Source: Streptomyces sp. TRM68416
GTDB lineage: Bacteria; Actinomycetota; Actinomycetes; Streptomycetales; Streptomycetaceae
DNA: 64,000 nt
Direction of reading: 5' to 3'
Assembly: GCF_014596915.1 (NCBI RefSeq)
Contig: NZ_JACVWU010000012.1
Span: 186,001 to 250,000, forward strand
The position numbers and the translations under genes were made by a program. The notes under the pieces are model-generated. The model saw nothing but the letters and a program-made list of their open reading frames with translations. It searched no databases and was not told the DNA's origin. Shown here in pieces: positions 15,483-25,094 of the stretch (its first letter is position 1; every line of letters begins with the position of its first letter).

Positions 15483-16457
15483 GTGACCGCGTACGAGCCC
15501 GAGGGCAGCCCCGGTACCGAGACGTACGACGCCGTCGTGCTCGCCGGGGGTGCCGCACGGCGGCTCGGCGGGGCGGACAAGCCCGGTCTGCGCGTCGGCG
15601 GGCGCGCGCTGCTCGACCGGGTGCTCGCCGCCTGCGCCGACGCCCGCGCCACCGTCGTCGTCGCCGACCCCCGGCCCACCGCCCGCCCGGTGACCTGGGA
15701 GCGCGAGGACCCGCCCGGCGGCGGACCGCTCGCCGCCCTCGCCGCAGGACTGCGCCCCACCACCGCCGGTCACGTCGTGGTGCTCTCCGCCGACCTGCCG
15801 TTCCTCGACGCGGGCACCGTACGGCGACTGCTGGCCGCGCTGCGGGACACGCCGGCGGACGGCGCGGTGCTCACCGACACCGACGGCCGCGACCAGCCGC
15901 TCGTCGCCGCCTACCGCGCGTCCGCGCTGCGCCGTTCACTGGGTGCGCTCACCGATGACCGGGGCGGCGGCCTGACCGGCCTGCCGCTGCGCCGGCTGAC
16001 TGCCGCGCTCGACCTCATCCGCGTCCCCGACCCCGTCGCGTCCTTCGACTGCGACACCTGGGACGACATCGCCACCGCCAGGGCACGCATCAGGGAGCAT
16101 GGGCACGTGTTGGACGAATGGATTTCCGCAGTCAAGGACGAGCTGGGCATCGACCTCGACGTCGACGTCAAGGTCCTGCTGGACCTGGCCCGCGACGCCG
16201 CCCACGGCGTGGCGCGGCCCGCGGCGCCACTGACCACCTTCCTCGTCGGCTACGCGGCGGCACAGGCCGCAGGCGGCCCCGAGGCCGTCGCCGAGGCCGC
16301 CCGCAAGGCCGCCGCCCTCGCCGAGCGCTGGGCGCAGGAGGCCGCGCCCGGCACGAGCGGGGACGGCGGCAGCGGTGACGCCGCGAGCGGTGACGCCGTG
16401 AGCGGTGACGCCGTGAGCGGTGACGCCGAGCCCAACGCCACCCCGGACGCCGGATGA
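15483..16457 (+). CDS. MobA-like nucleotidyltransferase fused to DUF6457
   Basis: A 324-residue protein. Residues 17-205 form an NTP-transferase domain with LAGGAARRLGGADKP at about 20-34 and LSADLPFLD, as in molybdenum cofactor guanylyltransferase MobA. Residues about 212-290 form DUF6457 (DEWISAVKDELGIDLDVDVK). The tail has GDAVS repeats. It likely attaches GMP to molybdopterin, with DUF6457 as an unexplained partner domain. Its stop overlaps moeA (ATGA), supporting a molybdenum cofactor role. The GTG at 15483 is the first plausible start. Confidence 0.8.
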   Translation: MTAYEPEGSPGTETYDAVVLAGGAARRLGGADKPGLRVGGRALLDRVLAACADARATVVVADPRPTARPVTWEREDPPGGGPLAALAAGLRPTTAGHVVVLSADLPFLDAGTVRRLLAALRDTPADGAVLTDTDGRDQPLVAAYRASALRRSLGALTDDRGGGLTGLPLRRLTAALDLIRVPDPVASFDCDTWDDIATARARIREHGHVLDEWISAVKDELGIDLDVDVKVLLDLARDAAHGVARPAAPLTTFLVGYAAAQAAGGPEAVAEAARKAAALAERWAQEAAPGTSGDGGSGDAASGDAVSGDAVSGDAEPNATPDAG

Positions 16458-17809
16458 CCGCCCGCGGCGTCCGGGACGGCCAGGACGCCGAGGAACTCGA
16501 CGTCGAGGAGGTGCTCGCCCTCGTGAACGAGGACACCGGCCGCCAGGTGCCCCCGCCCGCCCCCGCCCCGCAGGCCACCCGGAGCCCCGGCAGCGACCCG
16601 CACCACCGGGCCACGCCCTGGCCCGAGGCCCGCGCGCTCGCGGCCCGCGCCGGCCGGCCGCGCGGCGCCCGCCGCGACCTCGTCTCCGTCACCCTCGACC
16701 ACGCCCTCGGCCTCACCCTGGCCGCCCCCCTCACCGCCCTCACCGACCTGCCCTCCTTCAACACCTCCGCGATGGACGGCTGGGCGGTCGCCGGACCGGG
16801 CCCCTGGGACGTGCGGGAGGCCGGCGTCCTGGCCGGGCACGCCGAGCCCGAGCCGCTCACCGACGGCGAGGCGGTCAGGATCGCCACCGGTGCCCGGATC
16901 CCCCCGGACACCACCGCCGTCCTGCGCAGCGAACACGGCCGCAGCGACGACAAGGGCCGCCTGCACGCCACCCGGGACCTCCAGCACGGCCAGGACATCC
17001 GCCCGCGCGGCCAGGAGTGCCGTTCCGGCGACCAACTGCTGCCCGTGGGCACCCTGGTGACCCCGGCCGTGCTCGGCCTCGCCGCGGCCGCGGGGTACGA
17101 CACCCTGACCGCCGTACCGCGCCCCCGTGCCGAAGTGCTGGTCCTGGGCGACGAGCTGCTCACCGAGGGGCGGCCGCACGACGGGCTGATCCGCGACGCG
17201 CTCGGGCCGATGCTGCCGCCCTGGCTGCGGGCCCTCGGCGCCGAGGTGACCACCGTGCGCCGGCTCGGCGACGACGCCGAGGCGCTGTACAAGGCCGTCG
17301 CGTTCTCCGAGGCCGACCTGATCGTCACCACCGGCGGCACCGCCTCGGGACCGGTCGACCATGTCCACCCCACCCTGCGCCGCCTCGACGCCGAACTCCT
17401 GGTCAACGGCGTCAAGGTGCGCCCCGGGCACCCCATGCTGCTGGCCCGCACCAAGGAGAACCAGCACCTGGTCGGCCTGCCGGGCAACCCCCTCGCGGCC
17501 GTGTCCGGCCTGCTCACGCTCGCCGAGCCCCTGCTGCGCACCCTCGCGGCCCACCCCGCCCCCGAGCCGTACGCGCTGCCCTTGCGGGACGCGGCGCACG
17601 GACACCCGTACGACACCCGGCTCGTGCCCGTCGTCTTGCGCGGTGACGGAGCCGTGCCGCTGCACTACAACGGCCCGGCGATGCTGCGGGGTATCGCGGC
17701 GGCCGACGCCCTGGCCGTCGTACCGCCCGGCGGGGCGCGGGAGGGGCAGGAGGTCGAGCTGCTCGATCTGCCCTGGGCGTCCTCGGGGATCGGAGTGTGT
17801 TTCACGTGA
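16454..17809 (+). CDS. moeA: Molybdopterin molybdenumtransferase MoeA-like
   Basis: A 451-residue protein with the MoeA layout. NTSAMDGWAV marks domain I. TGARIPPDTTAVL and PRPRAEVLVLGDELL start the MoCF-binding domain, where TTGGTASGPVDH is the molybdopterin-binding loop. LVGLPGNPLAAVSG leads to C-terminal domain IV. It inserts molybdate into adenylylated molybdopterin. About 45 extra N-terminal residues are low complexity. The stop codon lies inside a parS site and the 3' end overlaps the K+ channel gene by 13 nt. Confidence 0.85.
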   Translation: MTARGVRDGQDAEELDVEEVLALVNEDTGRQVPPPAPAPQATRSPGSDPHHRATPWPEARALAARAGRPRGARRDLVSVTLDHALGLTLAAPLTALTDLPSFNTSAMDGWAVAGPGPWDVREAGVLAGHAEPEPLTDGEAVRIATGARIPPDTTAVLRSEHGRSDDKGRLHATRDLQHGQDIRPRGQECRSGDQLLPVGTLVTPAVLGLAAAAGYDTLTAVPRPRAEVLVLGDELLTEGRPHDGLIRDALGPMLPPWLRALGAEVTTVRRLGDDAEALYKAVAFSEADLIVTTGGTASGPVDHVHPTLRRLDAELLVNGVKVRPGHPMLLARTKENQHLVGLPGNPLAAVSGLLTLAEPLLRTLAAHPAPEPYALPLRDAAHGHPYDTRLVPVVLRGDGAVPLHYNGPAMLRGIAAADALAVVPPGGAREGQEVELLDLPWASSGIGVCFT

Positions 17810-18903
17810 AACTTCCGGGCCAAGACGTGATCGCCCGGCAGCCGGACGAACACCTCGTCACCCACCGGGTGAAGCTGCCGCAGAAGGTGGTGGCGCACCC
17901 GTTCCGCCAGGTCGCCCGACGGGTGCTCATGGCCTTGCTGCTGCTCGTGTCGACCGCGCTCATCGTCTACGCCGACCGTGACGGCTACACCGACAGCTCC
18001 GACGGAACCGTCGACTTCCTCGATGCTTTCTACTACGCGACCGTCTCCCTCTCCACCACGGGATACGGCGACGTCAGCCCGGTCAGTGACGCGGCCCGGC
18101 TCACCAACATCCTCGTCGTGACGCCCATGCGCGTGCTGTTCCTGATCATCCTGGTCGGCACCACGCTGGAGGTCCTCACCGAACGCACCCGGGAGGAATG
18201 GCGTCTGAACCGCTGGAGGTCCACCTTGCGTGACCACACCGTCGTTGTCGGCTTCGGTACGAAGGGGCGGTCGGCGATCCAGACCGTCTGCGCCTCGGGC
18301 CTGAAGAAGGAGCAGGTCGTCGTGGTCGACCCCAGCGCCAAGGTGATCGACGCCGCGACGGCCGACGGGTACGCCGGGATCGTGGGCGACGCGACCCGCA
18401 GCGAGGTGCTCAAGCGGGCCGAGGTGCACAAGGCGCGGAAGGTCATCATCGCCACCCAGCGCGACGACACGGCCGTCCTGGTGACGCTGACGGCCCGGCA
18501 GCTCAACCGGGGCGCGAAGATCGTGGCCGCGGTCCGCGAGGAGGAGAACGCGCCGCTGCTGAAGCAGTCCGGCGCCGACGCGGTCATCACCAGCGCCAGC
18601 GCGGCCGGACGGCTGCTCGGCCTCTCCGTGCTCAGCCCCGCGGCCGGCATGGTGATGGAGGACCTGATCCAGCAGGGCAGCGGCCTCGACATCGTCGAAC
18701 GGCCGGTCATAAAGGCCGAGGTGGGCAAGGGGCCGCGGGAGATCTCCGACCTGGTGCTGAGTGTCCTGCGCGGCCACCGGGTGCTCGGTTACGACGATCC
18801 GGCCGTCGGCACGCTCGAACCGACGGACCGGCTCATCACCATCGTGCGGGTGACGCCGAGCTCGCAGGTCGCGCCCGACGCCCGCCCGCTTCCGCAGGAC
18901 TGA
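17797..18903 (+). CDS. Two-helix potassium channel with RCK/TrkA-N domain
   Basis: A 368-residue protein: TM1 (LMALLLLVSTALIVYA), pore with selectivity filter TTGYGD at 87-92, TM2 (MRVLFLIILVGTTLEVL), then a cytosolic RCK domain starting VVVGFGTKGRS with a Rossmann nucleotide-binding fold, and a C-terminal regulatory segment. It should be a tetrameric ligand-gated K+ channel. The GTG start at 17797 lies in the moeA 3' end, and the first codons (Phe-His-Val-Lys) are encoded by parS. A downstream GTG at 17806 inside parS is an alternative start. Confidence 0.88.
   Translation: MFHVKLPGQDVIARQPDEHLVTHRVKLPQKVVAHPFRQVARRVLMALLLLVSTALIVYADRDGYTDSSDGTVDFLDAFYYATVSLSTTGYGDVSPVSDAARLTNILVVTPMRVLFLIILVGTTLEVLTERTREEWRLNRWRSTLRDHTVVVGFGTKGRSAIQTVCASGLKKEQVVVVDPSAKVIDAATADGYAGIVGDATRSEVLKRAEVHKARKVIIATQRDDTAVLVTLTARQLNRGAKIVAAVREEENAPLLKQSGADAVITSASAAGRLLGLSVLSPAAGMVMEDLIQQGSGLDIVERPVIKAEVGKGPREISDLVLSVLRGHRVLGYDDPAVGTLEPTDRLITIVRVTPSSQVAPDARPLPQD
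17799..17812. other. parS site (ParB binding), perfect consensus
   Basis: GTTTCACGTGAAAC is the exact Streptomyces parS 14-mer. It straddles the moeA stop codon (17807-17809) and the first codons of the K+ channel gene. parS sites cluster around oriC and load ParB for origin segregation during sporulation. Confidence 0.9.
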
Positions 18904-18924
18904 GGGCCACCCCCGTAGGCCCTC
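18902..18924. terminator. Short terminator between convergent genes
   Basis: GAGGGCC (18902-18908) and GGCCCTC (18918-18924) form a perfect 7-bp stem with a 9-nt loop immediately after the K+ channel stop. The ABC permease converges from the other side. There is no U-tract. Confidence 0.4.
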
Positions 18925-18935
18925 GGTCCCGGGAG

Positions 18936-19781
18936 CTACTTGCGGTTGTACAGCCGCATCGTGATCGGCCCGAAGACCAGCACGAACAGGCCCGCCCACC
19001 CCAGCGACCAGGCGATTTCGTCGGCCGGCCAGTCGCCCGCCATCAGCTCGCGCACGGCGGACGCCAGGTGGCTGATCGGGCTGTTGTTGACGAACGCCTG
19101 GAGCCAGCCCGGCATGGTGCTGGGCTCGACGAAGACGTTGGACAGGAAGGTCAGCGGGAAGATCACCATCATGCTGACGCCCATCACCGACTTCTCGGTG
19201 CGCAGCAGCAGCCCGAACATCGTCCAGATCCACGAGAACGCGAACGAGAACACCACCAGCAGCGCGATCCCGGCGAGTACGCCGACGACCCCGTCCGGCC
19301 GGTAGCCGAGGATCATGCCGACGGTGAGCATCACCACGGACGCGATCGTGTAGCGCAGGGCGTCGCCAAGCAGATAGCCGACCATCGTCGACGGCCGCCA
19401 GATCGGCAGCGAGCGGAAACGGTCGAAGACGCCCTTCTCGATGTCCGTGTTGACCGAGACGCCGGTGTACATGGTGATCATCACGACCGACATCACCAGG
19501 ATGCCCGGCAACAGGAACTGGATGTACTCCTCGGGGGACCCGGCCAGGGCGCCCCCGAACAGGTACGTGTACATCAGCACCATCATGATCGGGAACGCGG
19601 TGACGTCGAAGAGCTGCTCCGGAACGTGCTTGATCTTCAGCATCGCCCGCCAGCCGAACGTCAGCGACGCCGACCAGGCGCTCGGCCGCGGCGGACGCTC
19701 GCCGGAGACGAGCAGCGCGGCGAGCGACTCGGCGCTGACGGGGGCGAGTTCCTTGGTCTCCGGGGTCGTCGCGGTGCTCAT
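18936..19781 (-). CDS. ABC-2 type transporter permease (DrrB-like)
   Basis: A 281-residue permease with about six hydrophobic segments, for example [30 protein letters not shown] and [19 protein letters not shown]. The ABC-2 signature [13 protein letters not shown]-like region ([15 protein letters not shown]) is near the C-terminus. It pairs with the ATP-binding gene immediately upstream, whose stop overlaps its ATG (ATGA), forming a drug or lipid exporter of the daunorubicin-resistance class. The substrate is unknown. Confidence 0.87.
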   Translation of the reverse strand: MSTATTPETKELAPVSAESLAALLVSGERPPRPSAWSASLTFGWRAMLKIKHVPEQLFDVTAFPIMMVLMYTYLFGGALAGSPEEYIQFLLPGILVMSVVMITMYTGVSVNTDIEKGVFDRFRSLPIWRPSTMVGYLLGDALRYTIASVVMLTVGMILGYRPDGVVGVLAGIALLVVFSFAFSWIWTMFGLLLRTEKSVMGVSMMVIFPLTFLSNVFVEPSTMPGWLQAFVNNSPISHLASAVRELMAGDWPADEIAWSLGWAGLFVLVFGPITMRLYNRK

Positions 19782-20803
19782 GCCGCCACCTCGTCCTTGT
19801 CGTCGTGGCCGGAGCCGTGTCCGGTGTCTTGTCCGGTGTCGTGTCCGGTGAGGGCGAGGAACACCTCGTCCAGGCTGGGCTGTCCCAGCGAGAAGTTGTC
19901 GACCGTGATGCCCGTACGGGCCAGCTCGGCGAGCGCCCGGGCGGCCTGCTCCGCCGCGGAGTCGCTCGTCGCCGTGCCCAGCCGCGCCGTGAGCGCCACC
20001 GGATCGGGCTCCAGCTGAACGTCCGAGTCGAGCGCCAGCCGCAGCACGCGCTCCGCCTCCGGCCGCTGCCCGGCGTCCCGCAGCCGCAGATGTACGGAGC
20101 CGGCGCCGACGGACGCCTTCAGCTCGCCCTTCGTGCCCTCGGCGATCACCCTGCCGTGGTCGATGACCGCGATCCGGGACGCCAGCTGGTCGGCCTCGTC
20201 CAGGTACTGCGTGGTCAGCAGCACGGTCGTGCCCTGGGCGACCACCGCGCGCACGATGTCCCACACCTGGTTGCGGCTGCGCGGGTCGAGCCCGGTCGTC
20301 GGCTCGTCCAGGAAGAGCAGGTCGGGGGTGTTGAGGATGGACGCGGCGATGTCGATACGGCGCCGCATGCCGCCCGAGTAGTGCTTGATCTGCTTTCCGG
20401 CCGCCTCGGTCAGCCCGAAGGCCTCCAGCAGTTGCTCGCTGCGCCGGCGCGCGGCCTGTTTGCCGTGGCCCAGGAGCCGGGCCAGCAGGACCAGGTTCTC
20501 GGTGCCGGTGAGGTCCTCGTCCACGGAGGCGTACTGGCCGGTCAGGCTGACCCGGCTGCGTACGTCGTCGGCCTCGCGCACGACGTCGTGGCCGAAGACG
20601 TGGGCCGTTCCGCCGTCGGGCTTGAGGAGGGTGGCGAGCATCTTCACGGTCGTGGTCTTCCCGGCGCCGTTCGGGCCGAGGACGCCGTAGACCGTGCCGG
20701 CCGGGACCGCCAGGTCCACGCCGTCGACGGCCCGGGTCTCACCGAACGTCTTCACCAGGCCTGCGGTCTCGATCGCGAGCCCGGACGTCGTCTGCGTGCT
20801 CAT
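19778..20803 (-). CDS. Daunorubicin-resistance-type ABC transporter ATP-binding protein (DrrA-like)
   Basis: A 341-residue ATPase with Walker A GPNGAGKT, signature YSGGMRRR, Walker [17 protein letters not shown] and the H-loop region. A DrrA-type C-terminal extension, with [17 protein letters not shown], is followed by a Gly/His/Asp-rich tail ([18 protein letters not shown]). The ATG at 20803 matches the family N-terminus; the open frame upstream is not conserved-looking. It energises the permease encoded downstream. Confidence 0.9.
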   Translation of the reverse strand: MSTQTTSGLAIETAGLVKTFGETRAVDGVDLAVPAGTVYGVLGPNGAGKTTTVKMLATLLKPDGGTAHVFGHDVVREADDVRSRVSLTGQYASVDEDLTGTENLVLLARLLGHGKQAARRRSEQLLEAFGLTEAAGKQIKHYSGGMRRRIDIAASILNTPDLLFLDEPTTGLDPRSRNQVWDIVRAVVAQGTTVLLTTQYLDEADQLASRIAVIDHGRVIAEGTKGELKASVGAGSVHLRLRDAGQRPEAERVLRLALDSDVQLEPDPVALTARLGTATSDSAAEQAARALAELARTGITVDNFSLGQPSLDEVFLALTGHDTGQDTGHGSGHDDKDEVAA

Positions 20804-21005
20804 GGTGCGGGGTCCTTCCGGAGTTCCGTCCGCGTAAGTGGGGCTACGCAAGGGGAGACCCTCACAGTCGCGCAAACTCATCGGTGGCGCACAGGGTTTT
20901 TCCGCGGGTTCCGACCATGGACCGAGGGTGGGTAGGACCAGCGACGGAGGATCCGGACGGGGCGGGGCAGCGGGGCGGGGGCGGCTGGGGAGTAGCGTCC
21001 CCTTC

Positions 21006-21986
21006 ATGCATGCGATCACGATTCCCGAACCCGGTGGGCCCGAGGCGCTGGTGTGGGCCGAGGTCCCGGATCCGGTGCCCGGCGAGGGCGAAGTCCTGGT
21101 CGAGGTGGCGGCGAGCGCCGTGAACCGGGCCGACATCCTCCAGCGGCAGGGCTTCTACGACCCACCGCCCGGCGCCTCGCCCTACCCGGGCCTGGAGTGC
21201 TCCGGGCGGATCGTCGCGCTCGGCCCGGGGGTCTCCGGGTGGAGCGTCGGCGACGAGGTGTGCGCGCTGCTCGCCGGGGGCGGTTACGCCGAGAAGGTGG
21301 TCGTACCGGCCGGTCAGCTGCTGCCGGTGCCGAAGGGTGTCGACCTGGTCCGGGCCGCGGCGCTGCCCGAGGTGGTCTGCACGGTCTGGTCCAACGTCTT
21401 CATGGTCGCGCACCTCCGTCCGGGTGAGACGCTGCTCGTGCACGGCGGCTCCAGCGGCATCGGCACCATGGCGATCCAGCTGGCCAAGGCGGTCGGGGCG
21501 AGGGTCGCGGTGACCGCGGGCACGGAGGAGAAGCTGGCGCGGTGCGCCGAGCTGGGCGCGGACATCCTGGTCAACTACCGGGAGCAGGACTTCGTCGAGG
21601 AGGTGAAGGAGGCCACGGGTGGGGCGGGGGCCGACGTCATCCTCGACAACATGGGGGCGAAGTACCTGGACCGCAACGTCCGGACCCTTGCCGTCAACGG
21701 GCGGCTCGCGATCATCGGTATGCAGGGCGGGGTCAAGGGGGAGCTGAACATCGGTGCGCTGCTGAGCAAGCGGGCGGCGGTCAGTGCGACGTCGCTGCGG
21801 GCGCGGCCGCTGAACGAGAAGACCTCGATCGTGGCGGCCGTGCGGGAGCATGTGTGGCCGTTGGCGGAGGCCGGGCATGTGCGGCCGGTCGTCGACCGTG
21901 AGCTGCCGATGCCGGAGGCTGCTGCCGCGCACCGGGTGGTGGAGGAGAGCGGCCACGTGGGGAAGGTGCTGCTGGTCGCTCCCTGA
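21006..21986 (+). CDS. NAD(P)H-quinone oxidoreductase (PIG3/Qor type)
   Basis: A 326-residue MDR-family enzyme without structural zinc: GroES-like N-terminal domain ([19 protein letters not shown]) and Rossmann domain with the glycine-rich segment [20 protein letters not shown]. These features match zeta-crystallin-like quinone oxidoreductases such as PIG3, which reduce quinones with NADPH. The ATG at 21006 fits the family N-terminus ([15 protein letters not shown]). It is a single gene. The 201-bp gap upstream shows no other feature I can support. Confidence 0.88.
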   Translation: MHAITIPEPGGPEALVWAEVPDPVPGEGEVLVEVAASAVNRADILQRQGFYDPPPGASPYPGLECSGRIVALGPGVSGWSVGDEVCALLAGGGYAEKVVVPAGQLLPVPKGVDLVRAAALPEVVCTVWSNVFMVAHLRPGETLLVHGGSSGIGTMAIQLAKAVGARVAVTAGTEEKLARCAELGADILVNYREQDFVEEVKEATGGAGADVILDNMGAKYLDRNVRTLAVNGRLAIIGMQGGVKGELNIGALLSKRAAVSATSLRARPLNEKTSIVAAVREHVWPLAEAGHVRPVVDRELPMPEAAAAHRVVEESGHVGKVLLVAP

Positions 21987-22133
21987 CCGGCGTCTTTTGC
22001 GGGGTGCCGCCGGTTGTGCTGGCCGGGGGTGGGGCGCGCGGCCCGGCGCCAACGGGGTGCCGCCTGCGCCCACCCTCCCCCACGCTCGGCTTCGCTCGCG
22101 CGGGGGGACCCCCATCGCCCCAGGCGGCACGCA
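21987..22133. repeat. Intergenic hairpin repeat shared with 41676-41830
   Basis: From 22021 the DNA closely matches the block at 41676, including GGGGTGCCGCCTGCGCCCAC. Arms GTGCCGCCTG (22057-22066) and CAGGCGGCAC (22121-22130) are perfectly complementary and could fold into a long hairpin. A GC-rich insert between the arms contains CTCGGCTTCGCTCGCGC. Both copies lie just after a rightward gene. Probably a mobile-like intergenic repeat also acting as a terminator. Confidence 0.6.
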
Positions 22134-22345
22134 TGCCCGCAGGCCGGACGGTGGCGCGCGTGCCCGCAGGCCGGACCGTGGCGCGCGTGCCCGCAGGTCG
22201 GGCGGTGGCGCGGGTGTCTGCAGGTTCAGCGGTGGCGCGCGCCCGCGGTCTCAGCAGTGGCGCGCGTGCCCGCAGGTGGGGCGGTGGCATGCATGCCCGC
22301 GGGTTCAGCGGTGGCGCGCGTGCCTGCGGGCCCAGGGGGAGTGGG
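22134..22345. repeat. 27-bp minisatellite, about eight copies
   Basis: The unit begins TGCCCGCAGGCCGGACGGTG and continues GCGCGCG. It repeats about eight times with rising divergence; one copy is shorter. Because 27 is divisible by three, several frames stay open, but no start, ribosome site or plausible protein supports coding. It fills the gap between the quinone oxidoreductase and the small secreted protein. Confidence 0.75.
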
Positions 22346-22360
22346 GTGGTGCCGTCTGCT

Positions 22361-22744
22361 TCAGGGGGTGCGGCGGAGGCGTAGGCCCAGGAAGGTGAGG
22401 GCGAGGCCCAGGCCGGTGAGGAGGAGGCCGAGGCCGAGGGGGAGGAGTTCGAGGGCGGGTTCGGGGTGGGCGGAGGCGGGGCGCGGCGGCGGGTCGTGCG
22501 AGGGCGGCTCGGCGATGGTCAGGTGCTCCTCCTCCGCCATTGCCTCCGGCTCCTCCTCCACCAGCACCTCGTGGCGGCCCGGCCGCTCCCGGCCCTCACC
22601 GGCCGCGCTGCCGGCCCGGGAGGGCACGGGGGCCGACACCGATGGCTTCGGTGCCTTCTCCGCCCCGAGGGCCGGTGGCGCGGTGAGGACGGTCAGCAGG
22701 GCCGCCGCCCCCACTGACCGCAGCACTGTCTGCCGAGGAGTCAC
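22361..22744 (-). CDS. Small secreted, membrane-anchored hypothetical protein
   Basis: A 127-residue protein. A signal peptide covers residues 1-27 (VLRSVGAAALLTVLTAPPALG). An acidic, Pro-rich middle follows (VLVEEEPEAMAEEEH). A C-terminal transmembrane helix at about 99-121 (LLPLGLGLLLTGLGLALTFL) ends in the basic tail RLRRTP. The layout of a sortase-like or single-pass envelope protein is visible, but there is no LPXTG, so it is probably tail-anchored after export. The function is unknown. It is divergent from bpa. Confidence 0.7.
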   Translation of the reverse strand: MTPRQTVLRSVGAAALLTVLTAPPALGAEKAPKPSVSAPVPSRAGSAAGEGRERPGRHEVLVEEEPEAMAEEEHLTIAEPPSHDPPPRPASAHPEPALELLPLGLGLLLTGLGLALTFLGLRLRRTP

Positions 22745-22877
22745 GGGACCAGCCTCACACCAGCGGCGGGATCCGGCATTCCGGGAGCACGGCGGAAAGT
22801 CGGCCCCGTAAACGGTGGATCACCCCCCGCAGGGGGCACCACGCTGATGAGATGTACGGGTGCGAGAGAATGGCGGC

Positions 22878-23417
22878 ATGGAGATGCCGAGGAACGAACG
22901 GTCGCCGGAGAATCCGCAGATCCTGGTCGTGGGCCAGGACGGGATGGCCATCGGCGGCGGAGGAGACGAGGACTCCCGCGAGGTTCCCGTGACGGACATG
23001 GTCGAACAGCCGGCGAAGGTCATGCGGATCGGCAGCATGATCAAGCAGTTGCTGGAGGAGGTCCGCGTGGCCCCTCTCGACGAGGCCAGCCGGGTCCGGC
23101 TCAAGGAGATCCACGCCAGCTCGGTGAAGGAGCTGGAGGACGGCCTGGCCCCGGAGCTCGTGGAGGAACTGGAGCGGCTCTCCCTGCCGTTCACGGACGA
23201 GGCCACCCCGAGCGACGCGGAACTGCGGATCGCCCAGGCCCAGTTGGTGGGCTGGCTGGAGGGCCTCTTCCACGGCATCCAGACCACCCTCTTCGCCCAG
23301 CAGATGGCCGCCCGGGCCCAGTTGGAGCAGATGCGCCGCGCCCTCCCGCCGGGCGTCGGCCACGACGGAGAGGACCCCAACCACGCGGGCGGCCGTACCG
23401 GCGGCCCCTACCTGTAG
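22878..23417 (+). CDS. bpa: Bacterial proteasome activator Bpa
   Basis: A 179-residue protein matching the actinobacterial Bpa/PafE family: conserved helical core (IGSMIKQLLEEVRVAPLDEA and LVGWLEGLFHGIQTTLFAQQ) and a C-terminal GPYL, the HbYX-like tail (GQYL in Mycobacterium) that docks on the 20S core and opens its gate. Bpa forms an ATP-independent dodecameric ring feeding unfolded proteins to the proteasome. The ATG at 22878 is preferred over the GTG at 22860 because family members start with MEMPRN-like sequence. The proteasome genes are not in the window. Confidence 0.9.
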   Translation: MEMPRNERSPENPQILVVGQDGMAIGGGGDEDSREVPVTDMVEQPAKVMRIGSMIKQLLEEVRVAPLDEASRVRLKEIHASSVKELEDGLAPELVEELERLSLPFTDEATPSDAELRIAQAQLVGWLEGLFHGIQTTLFAQQMAARAQLEQMRRALPPGVGHDGEDPNHAGGRTGGPYL

Positions 23418-23456
23418 TGCCGTAGTCGCCGCAGCGACCCGGCCGCGGGATCAGCC

Positions 23457-25094
23457 CTAGGCCGGGTTACCGGTGGAGACGGCGAACGACAGCTTGCCCG
23501 GGTCCTCCGGGTCGATGTCCGTGCCCGCCTGGGGGTACTGCTTGATGACCGTGCCCTCGCCCCAGGTGTTCTCGTCGGTCTCGGTGGTCTCGATCTCCCA
23601 GCCGGCGGCCTGGAGACACTTCCGTACCGAGTCGATGTTCTTGTAGAGGAAGTTGGGCATGCGCACCTTGTCGGGGTCGTTGTACGACTCCTGCGGTTCG
23701 CTGCACACCTCCGGGTCGATGGTGCGGTTCGGGTCCGGCCCGCGGTAGCCCTCCGCCTTGGTCGGGGTCGGGCTGGTGGTGGAGGCGCCCTCCTCCTTCT
23801 TGGAGCCGTCGCCGCCGCTCAGCGTCAGCGCCGCGACCAGTCCGCCGACCGCGAGGACCGAGACGACGGCCGAGCCGATGATCACCAGTCTGCTGGTCTT
23901 GCGACCACCACCGCCACCGCCACCCCCCGCGGCCACCGACACGGTCTGCTGGGGCGTGCCGTTGTACGGCGGCGGCGTCGCCGAGTACGGGGTCGGCGCC
24001 GGCGTCGCGTACCCCGGCTGCTGCTGCGGATAGCCGTACGAGGGCGCGGGGGTGGGGGCGGGCGTCGGCGTGCCGTACGCGTTCGGCTGGTACGGCGTCT
24101 GGACCTGCCCCGAGGGCGGCGGCGTCTGCTGCCCGACCGGCGGGAAGACCGCGGAACCCACGCCCGCGCCGCTGGAGGTCTGCGCGCCCGGCACGATGCT
24201 CGGCGCCGCGGCCTGGAAGGACGAGGCCACCCGCAGGCACTCGTCGCGCATGGACTCGGCGCTCGGGAAGCGCTCGTTCGGGTTCTTCTTCAGCGCCCGC
24301 GCGACGAGCGCGTCCACCGCCGGCGGCAGCGAGCGGTTGACGGAGGACGGAGCCACCGGCTCCTCCTGGACATGCGCGTACGCGATGGCCAGCGGCGAGT
24401 CGGCGTCGAACGGCAGTCGCCCGGTGACCAGTTGGAACAGCATGATGCCGACCGAGTACAGGTCGGAGCGGGCGTCCACGCCCCGGCCGAGCGCCTGCTC
24501 GGGCGAGAGGTACTGCGGGGTGCCGACGACCATGCCGGTCTGTGTCATCGAGGTCACGCCGGACTGCATGGCGCGCGCGATGCCGAAGTCCATGACCTTG
24601 ACCACGCCACGCTTGGTCATCATCACGTTGCCCGGCTTGATGTCCCGGTGGACCAGGCCCATCTCGTGGCTGATCTCCAGGGCCGCGAGCACGTCCGCGG
24701 TGATCTTCAGCGCCTTGTCGGCGGGCATCGCGCCGTACTGCCGGATGTCCTCGTCGAGCACCGAGCCGAGCGGGCGGCCCTCGACGTACTCCATGACGAT
24801 GTACGGCATCGTCATGCCGTCGAGGTCTTCCTCGCCGGTGTCGAAGACCGAGACGATGTTGGTGTGCGTGAGCTTGGCCACGGCCTGGGCCTCGCGGCGG
24901 AAACGCTCGCGGAAGGCCTGCTCGCGGCCGAGTTCGGTGTGCAGGGTCTTGATCGCGACCTGGCGGTCGAGCACGGCGTCGTACGCCAGGTGCACCGAGG
25001 CCATGCCGCCCTCGCCGAGCAAATCGCGCAGCTGATAGCGGTTGTTGGCCAGTGCCCGTCCCGCGTACCGCCCCTTGGCGCCGTCCTGGCTCAT
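23457..25094 (-). CDS. Membrane Ser/Thr protein kinase with one PASTA domain
   Basis: A 545-residue Hanks-type kinase: Gly-rich loop LGEGGMAS (27-34), Lys49, HRD at 149-151, DFG at 169-171 and an activation loop rich in Ser/Thr (SMTQTGMVVGTPQY). A Pro/Tyr/Gln-rich juxtamembrane linker is followed by a TM helix (RLVIIGSAVVSVLAVGGLVAAL). The extracellular part has a single PASTA domain (LYKNIDSVRKCLQAAGWEIE to TGNPA), which binds muropeptide or lipid II in relatives. It is divergent from the second kinase gene, with 351 bp between. Likely a cell-wall-sensing kinase. Confidence 0.92.
   Translation of the reverse strand: MSQDGAKGRYAGRALANNRYQLRDLLGEGGMASVHLAYDAVLDRQVAIKTLHTELGREQAFRERFRREAQAVAKLTHTNIVSVFDTGEEDLDGMTMPYIVMEYVEGRPLGSVLDEDIRQYGAMPADKALKITADVLAALEISHEMGLVHRDIKPGNVMMTKRGVVKVMDFGIARAMQSGVTSMTQTGMVVGTPQYLSPEQALGRGVDARSDLYSVGIMLFQLVTGRLPFDADSPLAIAYAHVQEEPVAPSSVNRSLPPAVDALVARALKKNPNERFPSAESMRDECLRVASSFQAAAPSIVPGAQTSSGAGVGSAVFPPVGQQTPPPSGQVQTPYQPNAYGTPTPAPTPAPSYGYPQQQPGYATPAPTPYSATPPPYNGTPQQTVSVAAGGGGGGGGRKTSRLVIIGSAVVSVLAVGGLVAALTLSGGDGSKKEEGASTTSPTPTKAEGYRGPDPNRTIDPEVCSEPQESYNDPDKVRMPNFLYKNIDSVRKCLQAAGWEIETTETDENTWGEGTVIKQYPQAGTDIDPEDPGKLSFAVSTGNPA

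Noticed and set aside
16168-17665. Long minus-strand frames opposite the mobA-moeA genes
   Set aside because: High-GC antisense open frames with biased Arg/Ser/Gly composition and no domain; shadows of the moeA coding sequence.
22014-22811. Long overlapping reading frames through the minisatellite
   Set aside because: The 27-bp period keeps frames open on its own. There is no start with a ribosome site, and the predicted repeats (VPAGRTVAR) do not look like a protein.
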